From contig JAWWNJ010000052.1 of assembly GCA_037176885.1 (NCBI GenBank), positions 1,302,001-1,366,000 on the forward strand: a stretch of 64,000 bases of DNA. Reading direction: 5' to 3'. Made by a program: the position numbers and the translations under genes. Below are positions 46,159-58,181 of the stretch, piece after piece. The DNA is from Favolaschia claudopus. Taxonomy: Eukaryota > Basidiomycota > Agaricomycetes > Agaricales > Mycenaceae. How positions within the stretch are numbered: position 1 is the first letter of the stretch; every line of letters begins with the position of its first letter. The notes beneath the pieces were generated by a model. It was given only the letters and a program-made list of their open reading frames with translations, was not told the DNA's origin and ran no database searches.

Positions 46159-46545
46159 TTGAATGCCCCTATTGAAAAGTGGCTGGAAAGAGCATGTTCA
46201 GTCCCACTTTCTATTCATGCTGTAGACACAGCAAGAGTAACGCTACCCATCATCTCGGCTCTCGTTCCGCATTCGGGGCGTTTCGAGCGCCTCACCTTGG
46301 TCGTCAAGGACCCCTCGGTGCTTGGCGGCTTCAACAGTCTGCCGCTTCTTCATACCCTGTGCCTGCAGTTCACGGGGTACTCCGACATTCCAGACATTTT
46401 CCAAGATGATTGCGGACGGTCGTCCTCAATGGCTGTGCCTACAATACTCACAAAGTGAGACTTCCCTGGTCGCAACTGACCTCTCTCACACTGCGATTCG
46501 TCGAAACCGATGCCCTCGTGGAGCTTGTCTGATTCCGAAAGAAAG
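46159..46545 (+). pseudogene. F-box/LRR-type gene fragment
   Basis: Reads KWLERACSVPLSIH, VPHSGRFERLTLVV, LPLLHTLCLQFTG and, after a frame change near 46440, LPWSQLTSLTLRFVE then VELV. These are typical mid-protein phrases of Agaricomycete F-box proteins with leucine-rich spacing. Start, F-box and C-terminus are missing; the left side is cut by the MITE ending at 46154. Confidence 0.55.
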
Positions 46546-47184
46546 CTCAGGATTTTCACTGTTCAATTACATAGTGTGCCCAGAAAAGTTTAGATTAAAG
46601 TCGAACGAAGCATTCTGATGCTCAGAAAGGTTCCGAAAGCATTCACTACACCTTTGAACCCGAGGTGGTATTTTCATGAGAAACCACCAATTTATGCATT
46701 CGCCGCGCAAATGCTGGTACATAATCCTTTGTAGTTGACAGTGTTGTGGAGGAGCGAGCTGGCAAAACAGAGAACGGATAGATAGACTGTGCGGTAGTGG
46801 TTTCCGAGGGTGTAGACTGATAGCAAGACGAGAGTGGCGATAAGAGAGAAAAAACGGAGTGGTGGTTGAGGTCGAGTAGCGGCCACAGAGAGAAAGAGAC
46901 AATATAAGCTGTAATAGAAGAATATTATGATATTCTGTTCCGGGAGGTCGATTCGATTATGCGTCGTGCAGGGGAGTGGCGGGAGAAGGGAGGTCGCGCG
47001 TCGTCCGAGGCAAAGGCAAAGTAATGACACGGCGACGGCGGGGACGAGGACGAAGGCGACATGAGATCGGGAGCGGGACGGCAAGGGGAGCAACGACGAA
47101 GAGAAAAAACATCAAGACCAAAGCCTTGATCCATCCTACCATCCACAAGAAAGAAGCAACAAAAGAGCATCGGAAGCGGGCGCT

Positions 47185-48320
47185 TCAAGGCGACTCCATC
47201 GACATCCGGAACTGCACGCTCCCCCCACTACTCGTACTCTCCGCACTCGTGCTCTCCGTAACAGTGGGGCTCTTCAACCCCCACGCATACTCCCTCTCCC
47301 GCTCCCGATCCAGATCCAAGCTCACTAACGTCCCATTCAGATCATCGAATAACAGCTCCCCACCAACGATCCTCTCAACGCGCAGCTGCTCCCCAGCACC
47401 ACCACACGCAGCACCCGATCCTGGACGCGAAATCGGCCGCGGCTCCTGGTAGCAGATAGCCTGGAACGCAGGCGGACTCCCAGCATACCCGCCCCGACCA
47501 CAAATAGGCACAGCAGCACTCCCACCGGACGTCTGGATGCTCGGCTGCACAGGGAGGAATGAGGGCTTATAGCTCTTGCCTGTCGGAACTCCCAAGCTAC
47601 CACGCTGCGCACCACCATAAGGCATCATCCCAGCATACCTGTCGCGCCTCCTGCCAAGCAACTCCGCCGCAGCATACAGCCCGCCAATCGGCTGTCGTTG
47701 TTGCTGCTGCTGTTGCGCCTGTTGTTGCTGGTGTTGCTGTTGCTGACCATGCTGATGGGGATCAGGCCAAAACGGCGAGAACGAGCTCGTCGGAACCTGC
47801 GTCGACGGCGTCACCGATTCATGCGCCGCATCCTGCGCATCCCCAAACGGCCCTCTTGCACCGTCCGACTTTCGTCCGTGAAGTGCGGCTGCTGCTGTTG
47901 CTGAGCTTGCTGCTGCCCATTGCTCTGCCCCTCCCCCACACCCCCACCCCCTGAATTCGGGGACAAGGCATGATAGCCCCCATTCCTATGCGGCTGCTCA
48001 TTCCCCGCCCCATTCGCACCCGCATACCCCCCATTCACATTCGCAGACGTCGTCGCCGGCTCATACCCATTCCCATTCACAACACCAGCCGGAGGCCCAG
48101 AAAAGGCCGCAAATCCCTGCATCTGAAACTTCTGCAAAAGCGCCACAGCCTGCTCATGCGTCATCCCGTCCGGCATCGCCGGCGTAATGCCATTCGCAAC
48201 CCCATTTGCTCCTGCTGCACTTGACGCTACTGCAGCAGCAGGCGGAATGGGAGGGACGATCTGCTGCGGGAGAACGGGCATCTGCTGCGTGGGCGGCGGC
48301 GGAGGCTGGACGACGAGTAC
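47185..48320 (-). pseudogene. Gln/Pro-rich protein, N-terminus lost, frameshifted
   Basis: The first frame (to 47811) has PPPPPTQQMPVLPQQ, an Ala-rich block, HEQAVALLQKFQMQGF and a Gly/Asn-rich zone with a Gln run. A second frame overlaps at about 47814 and continues with FWPDPHQH, another Gln run and a Ser/Arg-rich C-terminus ending VQFRMSMESP. One gene with a frameshift or missed intron is the simplest reading. Gln/Pro-rich segments suggest a regulator, but no DNA-binding domain is visible. The upstream side is cut by a 176-bp MITE at 48322. Confidence 0.45.
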
Positions 48321-48321
48321 A

Positions 48322-48497
48322 GTTGAACATCTCATAATGCATATGCTCACAATGCATAAACCTCATTCTGCATAGTGTTTTGGGGTCCACCAACTTGGTA
48401 GGCTGGTGTTTTATGCATTTTCTCATATTGCCTAATGCATAAGGTTTGGGGCAAGTTTTTAGTGCATTAATGATGCATTATGAGATCGCAAAACTGA
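48322..48497. mobile_element. Small MITE with CAGTT..TCATAATGCAT ends
   Basis: CAGTTGAACATCTCATAATG is mirrored loosely by CATTATGAGATCGCAAAACTG, and several ATGCATAA words lie within. Flanks are TA at the left and AT at the right. It truncates the Gln-rich gene. Confidence 0.55.
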
Positions 48498-48670
48498 TAC
48501 AATTTGGTGGCAATTTGGCCGTTTGTGTCACTCTTCTAACGCATATGGGTACTATTCACGTCAAAAACACCAGTTTATAACTTGTTACATGATTTTGACC
48601 GCTTTTACGACAACCGCACTTCCGTATATAGTAAATTCGTGACAATGTCACACATGTCACAATGTGTGAC

Positions 48671-48833
48671 AGTATGTTGTTGTTGTTGAGATCAATTAAC
48701 GTGCTCGAGCCGCTGCAAGCGGCTATGGTACACGACATGCCGACATCAACTGACTACATGATTAATCGTTTCCAGTCCGTCCTTTCCTCCCACGTCACCC
48801 TTTTTATACAACCAATCAACTCCCAGTGCCTCG
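48671..48833 (+). repeat. Dispersed repeat X, second copy
   Basis: Near-identical inverted copy of about 13505-13690, with the hairpin GCCGCTGCAAGCGGC in the middle. The match runs from GTATGTTGTTG to CAACTCCCAG. Confidence 0.75.
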
Positions 48834-48959
48834 GGCATGAAGTCCCGGTCCGACGGCCTTTGGCCAGTGCTTGCCGAGGTTGCGATCCCCGTAGGATGGG
48901 CGTCAAAGGATCAAGGCGGCAGCGTACGCCTGATCAGACAAAGTGTGATGGATGATTTG

Positions 48960-49240
48960 TTGCCGCGCGTCTGTTAAAGTTGAATTTCCCAGCCGCCGGC
49001 CGACCGGGGCTTGAACCGCAAGTGCGCTACTCCTCGGAACCCGTGACCCGAAGTCACGATCAAACGTGTTTGCCGAAGCGGAGGGAACGGAGTTTGAAAA
49101 GTCGGAGGGCAGAAGCCGAGAGTGTCTAAAGTGTTTTCTCCCGGGTGCGGGGCAGGGAATCGAACCAACGAGGGCCCTCGCCGTCGTGAGCAAAACTCAC
49201 ACGACTCTCCCCGGAGACGATGGATGCCACTACACCACCG
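48960..49240 (-). ncRNA. tRNA-like SINE candidate
   Basis: On minus, the 5' part (49240-49144) has GTGTAGTGGCATCCATCG (A-box-like), a strong hairpin (GTCGTG...CACGAC), a second hairpin CGAGGGCCCTCG and a perfect B box GGTTCGATTCC. The T-stem and acceptor stem do not pair well, so it is not a normal tRNA. The body downstream has a second B-box-like GGTTCAAGCCC near 49013. No A-tail or flanking duplication was found. Confidence 0.45.
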
Positions 49241-49996
49241 TATAGCTTTTAAGGCCTTTGCCCTTCGGCTGGTCACTGTTTGGTCACTGTTCAGAGGTAA
49301 TGTCCTAAAAAGTAAATCACCTCGCCACCTCACCACCCTTCACCACTCCCGCTCTCCCTGGACCTCTGTACCAAGGAGTGCTGCAGTAGAACCCACGATC
49401 TAACTCGCGCTTCGTTCTACAACAACATTGGGGGCTCCTCAGCATCTATATCTCGAGTTGTGCAGCCTTCAACTCTGAGCTTCGTGTAGGCACATCCGCC
49501 TTGCCCAACAGAGTTAGACCCCCGATTCCAGCATTTCTAGCAACGATTCAACGTGTCTTTGAGATCTAGCACCTCAGGATCTCTGTGCTGCTTCAATTAC
49601 TCAGTTAAACAATCACCGGTGCTATGTTTACCTCTACGGGGCTCGATTCGACACTTGTTCTGGTTAGAAAATGGCTGAAGTCGCAGTTGACAGTTTGGAG
49701 GACTCGTAATTACATCCAGCAATTTATTCCGACCTCTGTTGGCCCTGGAAATGATGAAAACTTCTGTAATTTCAGGTATGTGCACTCTTTGTTTGATTTC
49801 CTTGCTCCCTGTAATTCCTGGTGGCTTACAGAATCATTCTTACAGAATGTATCTTAGCTTCACTGAGTGCAATTCAACTGTTGCGGCCTTCAGTGTGCGA
49901 TCACATCAAGTCTTCAAGCGTGTAAACCTAACAAGTATCAACAATATCTCCTAACATTCATCCACTCAGACTGTACCTCAAACATGACTCTGGGCG

Positions 49997-52403
49997 ATGC
50001 CGAAGACTCCTAAAAAACCGACTTCAAAACCCAAAACACCGTATACGATCACGAAGGGTCACAAACGCCGTCTTCTTGCTCAATCCGGAAAGGGGACAAA
50101 GCGGAGGGAAAAGGGAAGGAAAAGAAGGGAAAAAAACAAGTAAACAGACGAGGATTCGGGCTCGGAGGGCAGCGATGAAGAGAGTGAGTTTGAGGAGGAT
50201 GTAGATCAGATAGCCCCAGACACTCCAGAGTTCCACTCGAAGCCAGATGGCGAGTCTTCATTTAAATTCGATGATCCTGCGTATAGACGCGCTTTCGACG
50301 CGACGCCGAGTGTGCACTCGCCGGAGATGGTCTCCCTTTACCTGGTATACAAGATCTATGGCCAGGGTCGTAAAATCGGCACAGCAGATACGATTCACGC
50401 TGCATTCAAGCTAATGTGGAAGATGCGATGAGTCTTGCCTCTCCGTTTGTTTCCTGCAGTCGTTTGAGCACAGATTCAGCGACGGAGACAAATATCGAGG
50501 CAAATGGCACTTCAATCCAACAACCGTCGCTTGGGTGGGTAATCCCATCGACTCTGCGAAGGTCCAAGATACAATGGTGGCCATCAAAAACAAATGCGGA
50601 ATGGATGGCGGTGACCGCAAGCACTCCCTCGCCATGTCTGAGGAATTTATGTCCCGGATGTTCGCTTGGTCGGATGAAACATGCCCGGCGTCGAGATACG
50701 AAGAAAAGTCGAGCACAGTAGAGGAGCAAAACCTGAAAACGAAGCATTTTGGCGTTCAAATGTTTTGCGATTTGGTCGCGGTACCATATTCCAATCCAAT
50801 TTGCCGCACCTGTTTTCAATAACAATCATATAGCTGCTTCGAGCTCATCAAGCTACAACGCAAACATCTCACGTTCGGATTGGAAGACTCCAAAGCATTC
50901 AACACACCATATTTCGAGTTACAGCTGACGAATCGGAAGGGATGGCAGAAACGCGTCAATAAAACTGACAAGGAAGCTGACCTTCGAAGTATACCCTGCT
51001 CATTTGGCTCGATCTGGCTTTTACTGAACGCGAACAGGTGGGAAGTTCAAAATCTGTGCACAACCCGACCTACCCGCGTGTGATTCCTTCACCTGGATGA
51101 CGCGTTGGGTTAAATATTTGGAGGAAGACATTTACAAATGTCCCCTTAATCCCGACGACTACATTTTCCCCGCCACCGGCGCAAACGGGATCGTGCAAAC
51201 AGGCGAGCACATATCCCATGATGATGTTCAAAAGTGGATCACAGAGTTTGCTGCCGGCGCCGATTTACCGCGCGCCAATGGAACATTCTCTACGCACTGT
51301 TTCCGTCGAGGTGGCGCTCAATACAGATTTATGTTTGCACCGGTTTTGCCGTTGGTCGACGTTGGACGCTTCGACAGGTTCGGTGGTGGGGTGGATGGGC
51401 CGAAGGCGAACATGTTGATTTTGATTGTATTCTGTATTCTTGAGCTGACCGTTTGATTATTCCAGCGTGATACACTGATCAAATATCTTCTCGACGAGCT
51501 AAATACTTACGAAGATGATTATAGTGGGATGCTGCTGCCTACTAAGCCTGATACAGATAAAAGCTTCCTCGGCGAAGCTACTTCAACTGCTCCAGCAATC
51601 GCCGAAAATATCACGATGCTTCATCAGTCGCTTTCCGCCGACATACGCACTCTCTCGACTGAATTTGATGCACTGCTCCGTATTGTGGCCGCCGCTGTCA
51701 CCGCACCAGGTGCGAATCGATTACCTATAGCTAGCTTCGCATCATCCCATCTATTGCTGATATCATGTATAGCGTTGACGACTGGTCAACCCAATGCGCA
51801 GCCGCACTTGATATCTTCAGCTAAATATAGGCAATTTTGCACCGACAACTATTCAAATACAAACTCTTTCCACCTCACATCTCTTTGTCTCGGGACCGAC
51901 CGGCTATTCCGTCATTTCCCTCTCGTGTAACCCCCGCGTCTTCCGTGTCTTCCGTTAATTTGGCCAGTTCACTGCAATCACAACCGCCTGCTCTCACCCG
52001 AGGACGTCCGCTTCCCGACGCCTGGTCTGATTGTTCCAGACGTCCCAATTACAAACGATCCGAGTCCTGAATAATAATTGTTCAGCACTGGGAAGACGGC
52101 GACGCGGAACATGGTCTCACGACGTCACTGAAGGATTGGCCGAAAGATTGGCTACGCGGTACAAATAAGCCTCTGGCAATGAAACATACGCAACAGAGAA
52201 TTATTGCCACTGAATTCATCGACCAGTAAGTCCTTCCCGAACCGTTTCAATGCATTATATCGCTGCTCACAGGCTTTAGTTACAAACGTGACAAGCAATC
52301 GTTTCTCGAAGCATATCCCGAAGCGAATCAAGGCAGGTTCCGCCTGCTTGGTGCAATTAACAAGGCGCGGGAAGCTCGGGGTGATCGAATTGCACGCAAA
52401 TAG
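49997..52403 (+). pseudogene. Crypton-like tyrosine recombinase gene
   Basis: From MPKTPKKPTSKPKTP at 49997, a basic then acidic N-terminus is followed by HSPEMVSLYLVYKIYGQG, later RKGWQKRVNK, FTWMTRWVKYLEED, DYIFPATGANG and the recombinase core THCFRRGGAQYRFMFAP (HxxR), WWGGWAEGEH, DTLIKYLLDELNTYEDD, ending near KARE. Splice sites can be placed (50989-51037; GTTGAT...CCAG near 51400-51473). Lesions: a TAA near 50142, a lost donor (GATGAG near 50428), and an 8-bp insertion near 51345 (TTGCCGTT) that shifts the frame between FMFAP and RRWTL. The product would cut and rejoin DNA like Cryptons. Intact homologues should exist elsewhere in the genome. Confidence 0.7.
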
Positions 52404-53209
52404 GCACTCTGGCTGCTCGGTTCTATCAATTCAGCCCTCATATGCTTCAATAATTCTCTGTATGTTTCATTACCTTTGTAATTGAGTCTACATTTCCCAG
52501 CTAAATAAATTATATTGGCGGTCAAATCGTCATCGGATGCAACTTTAGAGCTTATTAATAGAACGTTACACAGCTTCAATCATCAAGAACGACCCGACAC
52601 TGTAGGGAGAAGTCGCAGCCGAAACAGCCGCGCGTGCGCTGGCTCGTTCGGCCGTGGCATGGGGCCAGCCTGACCGCGCGACCGCGGTCGGCATGACTGT
52701 GCCCGCACGGCCATCTCAGCTGCGTTATGGCCAATTTCGCGGTCAACCTGGCTGCGGCGGCGCCGCTGCGCTACCACAGCCAGCGCGACCGTGGCCCACA
52801 GTCAGTGCGGCTGCGCCTTCACAGTCGGCCTAGCTGTACCCTCACAGTCATTGTCCCCTTTGGTTGTGCTCGATCCAATTCACGATAAAATCTTGTATTA
52901 CTATTCAATCTACATACTACTACCACCAAGCTGTACTATAGACCATTATACCCCTGCAATTGATAATCCTCACAATCCTAGCAAAGGAAATCAGTTAAGG
53001 AACTTCCATGAGCTACCCACTCACTGATGCCTCTAAGACCACGCCCATGAGTTAACGACGCGCCGTCTCCTATCCAACCTCCATATCAGAATCGCGAAAG
53101 TATTCACCATCGCACAGCACCTCACCTAGAACAGCACTCACCTAGACACGTTTTTGGTGAATCTAAGACATATCTCAGAATCATATTCGTCGCTCGATGT
53201 GACGGCACT
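52404..53209. other. Intergenic with a GC-rich patch
   Basis: 52590-52850 is GC-rich with many GGCCG/CGGCC words and imperfect repeats of CGGTC and GCACGG. There is no ORF with a motif. The left side may be the 3' UTR of the recombinase gene. Confidence 0.3.
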
Positions 53210-53294
53210 TAAGATAGAGAGCGTGGGATCCCCGCACCTTACTCAAGCACGTTATGTAACGCTTATTAATCGTTCCCACGGCCAAATCCCCAGT
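53210..53294 (-). repeat. 85-bp inverted repeat, right copy
   Basis: Complement of 44308-44392 with about one mismatch, ending CCCCAGT. See the left copy. Confidence 0.8.
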
Positions 53295-56200
53295 CCGAGT
53301 GTCGTCGGCGGAGGAATGCGGTCGATGGAACGAGATTTTGTCAGGGGGAAGTCGTGGAGCGCGTCAGAGGACAAATAAACTTAGAGTATGCCCCCCGCAT
53401 CCATATCTCAAGACTCGTCGGCTGACGACAACTTGGATTGAAGTCGTAGGCTGCCATCGTGCTATGCAGATAGGCGTATCCTGTGACCATTTGTAGCATT
53501 TTGTCAATCCATTCTTCGCCCCCCGAATGCGTATATACAAGGTACGAAGGCGTGCAGCTCGACAGTGAAGCGTCAGCGCTTCCTCCGACCATCCACAACT
53601 TTGAAGTCCCGTCGGTTTCATTCGTCGCCTGATCTTCCATTTCGCCAACGTGCTAATGCGGTACAAGGAGAACCTTAAGGAGGAAAACCGGAGGTGGAGG
53701 GGGTGGTCGAAGGGGAAAGCGTGTTTGGCGGAATGCTGCGAGGAACAGAACGAGTGAGAGGGCAAATACCTCGAGGTACGTCGCCAAAGGCGTGTCCCGG
53801 AACTCTGCTAACAGCAATAAGAAAGTCAAGCACTTGGCATCCCGATTCGTTGCCCGACAAGGTCCCACCGACCCAATTCATGAGATCGCCGGAGAGATGG
53901 TAAGACGGACATCGAGACGCGCACCAGGACGGACCGACTTGAAGAGACACGCTACGCCGCCTACCAGGGCACCGCTTGCGCGACCGGTACGTCGTTGGAT
54001 TTGTTTCCATCTCCCCTTTTGCCAACGCAGCTAAGGCAACTATGAGGAATTGCCAGCGCGGGAAGCTGAAAGGGATAGGCGGCAAATTTCATCAACCCAC
54101 CCTCGACGCATTGCGTCCTCTCGGATGTTCAATGCTACCCCCAACGAGAACGAGCTCATCATTTAAGCTCTAGTTCGAAGCCGTCGCTCCATGCCCCCCC
54201 AAAAGCGGGTCTTCCATCACGAACGGAAGCAACGACGACGACGGAGTATGCTCAAGGGTAGTTCGTCCCAGATGAGGGTGTGCGGCACAAACGAGACGGT
54301 ACGTCATTCGATCCGATCCCCTCTCTCCCGCAGCTGAGGCCGTCCGCAAGGAACTGCCAGCGCTGAAAGCAGGGAATATATACGTCGGGCAACGCAGCGG
54401 CTTGGGCACGATGTTGCTCGATTATACCATGCGGAAGGTACGCCATACTCGAATTTTCACGTATCCGCTACCGCTCGAAAGGTCAGTCCAGCCCCCCAAT
54501 GTAGAAACTCCGTCTTAGAGAGGGATGCGTGGCACGAGGCATGGGGAGGAGACGCTGATTGGTACGTTGCAAGTATCTGTAGTCTGCAAAAACCTCGCTG
54601 ACAACAAGTCGAAGGTACACGCCACGTCGCCCTCAGCGCACGCGTCCCGTCTCGGGTTCCTTGACACCCCCGATTCGTTCTCGTTGCCCCCCAGCGCGCT
54701 TGTCGAGGCCGTACGTACGTCGCCTGATTTGTTTCAGCCTTCTTCTGCTAACGCAGCTGCGGCAGGTTCCGAGGAATCGCCAGCGCGGAAAGCAGAAATG
54801 GTAGGCAAAGCCCCCCAGTTCACAACGAGCAGGTAAGTATTTCCTCTCCTCGTCGGACATGTCAAGACTCGAGGCGTCACGAAATCTCTTGGAATTGAAA
54901 CAAACTCCTCTTAGCAGCATCGCACGCACTCGAGAGCATGGACTTGAATATCCGAGGATCGCCCACAACAGTCGCACGTCTCGCTCGAATACGTCTAGCC
55001 TCTATGAATCGCAAATGCAGAGGGTGGAAGTTAACGGTCAAGGGAATAGAATTGTGTTGAGGGTGAGATGGCCTGGAACGGAATGTGGCGTATGCCGTAG
55101 AGTTTGTTTCCGTCTCCGTTCTCAATATTCCTTATCAGCCACTCCCCATGTATAGCTCCAGCGACGTGGCGTCGAACATCGAGCCGCACGACCGCTTTCG
55201 TCAGTGCGCCACCACAGAAACCTCCGCTTTCTCTCCGTGAGATACATAGCTTCCGGCGGGCTGTACGGTCTTCAGTCGGAACGAGAGGTTCGATGGACTC
55301 GGTAACAGGCGGGAAGGCTCGAGGTGAATCGTACAGTAAGTAATCTTGGCACACATTCTGCTAAACACATAAACAGAGGCATGCAGCTAGACGGCGAGAC
55401 GTCAGCGCTCCCTCGTCTCATAACCACTTTAAGCTCGAAGCTTTCGTTCGCCTCAAGCAGCGCAATAAGGGCAATTTATTCCAAGACCATCCAGCTTCAC
55501 CTCAACGTTCAGCGGTCTCCCAATCTCAGCAGTACTGAAAGTAGTGCGTCGTCGATCGTGGAGATGTGCTTCTCAAATGACGGCTGCGTCCACCGGCGCT
55601 CAAACCAAAAGCTCAACGAGCGTCAAGTGGGTAGTGCAGCCTGGGGGACTGTACATGCCGTCGACGAAAAGGTATCCCCAAAAGTCTCAGCAGTTCGTAT
55701 CAATCCGAGGTGCGTCATAGACACGGATAAGTCGGTTCGCTTCTCACTGTTGCTCAGCAGCGGATGGTCATGCTGCGCCAGTCTCGGACGGAAACAAGTC
55801 GTCAGCGTATCTCGATCGACTGACAACGGCCCAAGCCCCCAACGTGTACCTTCAAAGGACGTAGGCGAGCAGCCAGACGCGAAGCGTCAGCGCTTCCTCG
55901 TTGAGTACTCCGAAGCCTCCGAATCTGCTTCAACGCTCCAAATCCCTCTCATCTCAGCAGTGTGTCGTCAATCCCAAAGATTCACTTCAAGGGCAGCCGC
56001 GTCCGACAGCGCTCCATCTCACTCCATTGGTGAGCGCTAATGCCAGTAAATACGGCCTGTAGGACTATACATGCCGTCCCTGAAGAGATCTTTCCGCTAT
56101 GAGTACGCAGCTGAATCTTCGATAGCGCATTGAAGTATCTGAGATTGAGTCGGAACAATCATCGTCAAGAGGTTTGGCGGGAGGGAATCGTGGCACAATC

Positions 56201-57950
56201 TTAACGCGTAGCCCTCCAATCTAAACTCTTCCCCTTCGCTCGCGAAACGTTCGAGGCGAGCGCCACCCGCATTCGGAATATCCACGAAGAAAGTAACTTG
56301 ATGAGCAAGGGGAACGGAGACCCTTTAACGAGGAGCAAGACGAATAAGAACGGAACTGGGAGTGAATCCACGTAGCGCGCCACACGTCGTTCCGGTGGAA
56401 GCCCTTGTAGTAGTGAAAACTTCGGCTTAGGGCGTGTTTTGAGACGAGCGTCTGAGGCCTGCAGCCAGACGACAAAGCATCGGCGCTTCCTCAGACATCA
56501 TCACCAAGTTGGCATTTACACGAATATTCATTCCATATGCGGGAACAACGAACGCGACGCAAGTAAAGCGCGTGGACCGACGTGTACCATGTTTGCTCCA
56601 GGCCTGAATCTTTCCCATTCTGTCAACCCACTTTATCGCTGGCCCCCGATCCCACGGAATCCTCCGCGCACCAGCAGCCATTTCACGGGGCTCGGTGGTC
56701 ATCGATACAAGCAGAGTCTTGGAAAGGGGGTACGTTATTGAAGCCCCCCGCTCTCGGAATTTGCAAGACGAGTACAGCCCAAAAGGAGTCGCAAACCGCG
56801 CGTAGCGCGAGGAATCTTCGTCCAGCTGGCTGAGACATTGAAGAGAGATGAAGAGGGGGAGACCGGCCCCCCATATCGAGATCTTGAGGATGGTCGCCAG
56901 AAGTAACCAGTCGCGTCCGGCGCAAAGAGGCTTCCACCACCGGAAAGAAGTCTTGAAGAGAGAAAGGGTAGCCGGCTATGCGGAAGTCTTCAAGACACGG
57001 ATCACCAGCAGCTAAGCCTCAGAGGCAGCGCTCGGTGAGGTACGTAGAATCGTCCAGATGGTATCGATAAGGAGTAGTAGCCAGCCGCGCGCAGCGCGGA
57101 GGAATCTTCGTCCGTCCGGAGGAGGTGCTTGAGAAGAGGGGGTAGGGAGTACGCCGGCCCCCAACACGAAGGTCTTCAAGACGAAGACCACCAGCAGCTA
57201 AGCACAAGGCAGCGCTTGGTGGTTTGCATTGCTTTGAGAGGCCGGCACCCGGTCATTGAAATCTGCAAGCCGAAGACGACCAGAAAGATATAGCCAGCCG
57301 CGCATGGCACGGAGAATCTTGGTCCACCCGGAATAGAGTTCTTGAATGTTTCAGGAGTGTGGCGAAGCACTTCAAGATGGAGACCACCAGCAGCTAAGCC
57401 TAAGGCAGCGCTTGGTGGCCATCGCCAGGCGTCGGAGATGGTGGTGGAGAAGAGATGGTCGCCACGTCACGGCGTGAGGACCGTTGGCGTCGTGCTACGT
57501 CACGCCCGTCGACGTAGCTGGCGGCGGTTGCGCACGCCTCAAACGAGCAGACAATCCGTGCGGCTTGCGCGAGACGGTACCTAGCCAGTAGATATTTATG
57601 AGCTGGAAGACGGATATCACTCCAATAAAAATAATGCGCCAGCGCATCACTATAGGCGGCCCGCGCCGCCCAATCCATCCAGCCACTTCCAGCGTCATCT
57701 CAAATTGAGACCACAAGACATAGATTACCTAGGGGGCTTGACTCGTGAGCAGCTACGCGAGCCTAGACGGCTCGCAGCGCTGAGTGAAGCCTCCAATTTC
57801 CTTTCCCTATCCCGGAAGCCCTCGCGGTGGGCTCCATTGTGATGCGAGTCGGAAAATATAGCTTCTCGGGAGCTAAGGAAGGAAGAAGAAGAGTAGCCAG
57901 CGCTCTGAGCGCTGGCGGTTGTAGGTCGTGACGTCGTGTGTACTGGCCGC
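53295..57950. repeat. GC-rich field of degenerate hairpin and intron-like modules
   Basis: Several motifs recur. Module 1 (about 53550, 55380, 55865, 56455): GGCGTGCAGC...GAAGCGTCAGCGCTTC, a 6-bp stem with a TCAG loop in the best copies. Module 2 (56990, 57170, 57370): CACCAGCAGCTAAGC...GCAGCGCTTGGTGG, also self-complementary. Module 3 (56790, 57085, 57295): CCGCGCGNAGCGCG...GAATCTTCGTCC. Module 4 (53985-54030, 54298-54333, 54712-54757): GTACGT...CGCAG then CTNNGGC, like a repeated intron and exon start, followed by GCCAGCGCG. CCAGCGCTCTGAGCGCTGG is at about 57898. No family was recognised, and no long intact ORF exists. Confidence 0.55.
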
Positions 57951-58024
57951 TGTAAGCCTCGGATCGAGGGATCGTGTCACCCTCGGTCGGGCTCCTAGAG
58001 TAATAAAATTGAGCTGTGGGAGCA

Positions 58025-58090
58025 GTTATATGGATGGCTCAGCCATGCAGGGGTCTAGCGCAGATCGGTAGTTCGCCGTTCAAGATCCCT
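58025..58090 (+). ncRNA. Weak tRNA-like/SINE candidate
   Basis: TAGCGCAGATCGG resembles an A box and GTTCAAGATCCC is one base off a B box, about 30 bp apart, followed by an AT-rich stretch. No fold or tail was confirmed. Confidence 0.25.
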
Positions 58091-58181
58091 CTTCACATCA
58101 TAGTAGAGTGTAAAGCAAGATTAGAATTATGTAATATATACATGCGGAATATAAGGTAGCAAGCGTGTAAGTAAGTAAATA

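Noticed and set aside
46692..47452. ORFs on both strands left of the Gln-rich gene
   Set aside because: No domain; composition follows local GC-rich repeats. Probably 3' UTR or intergenic.
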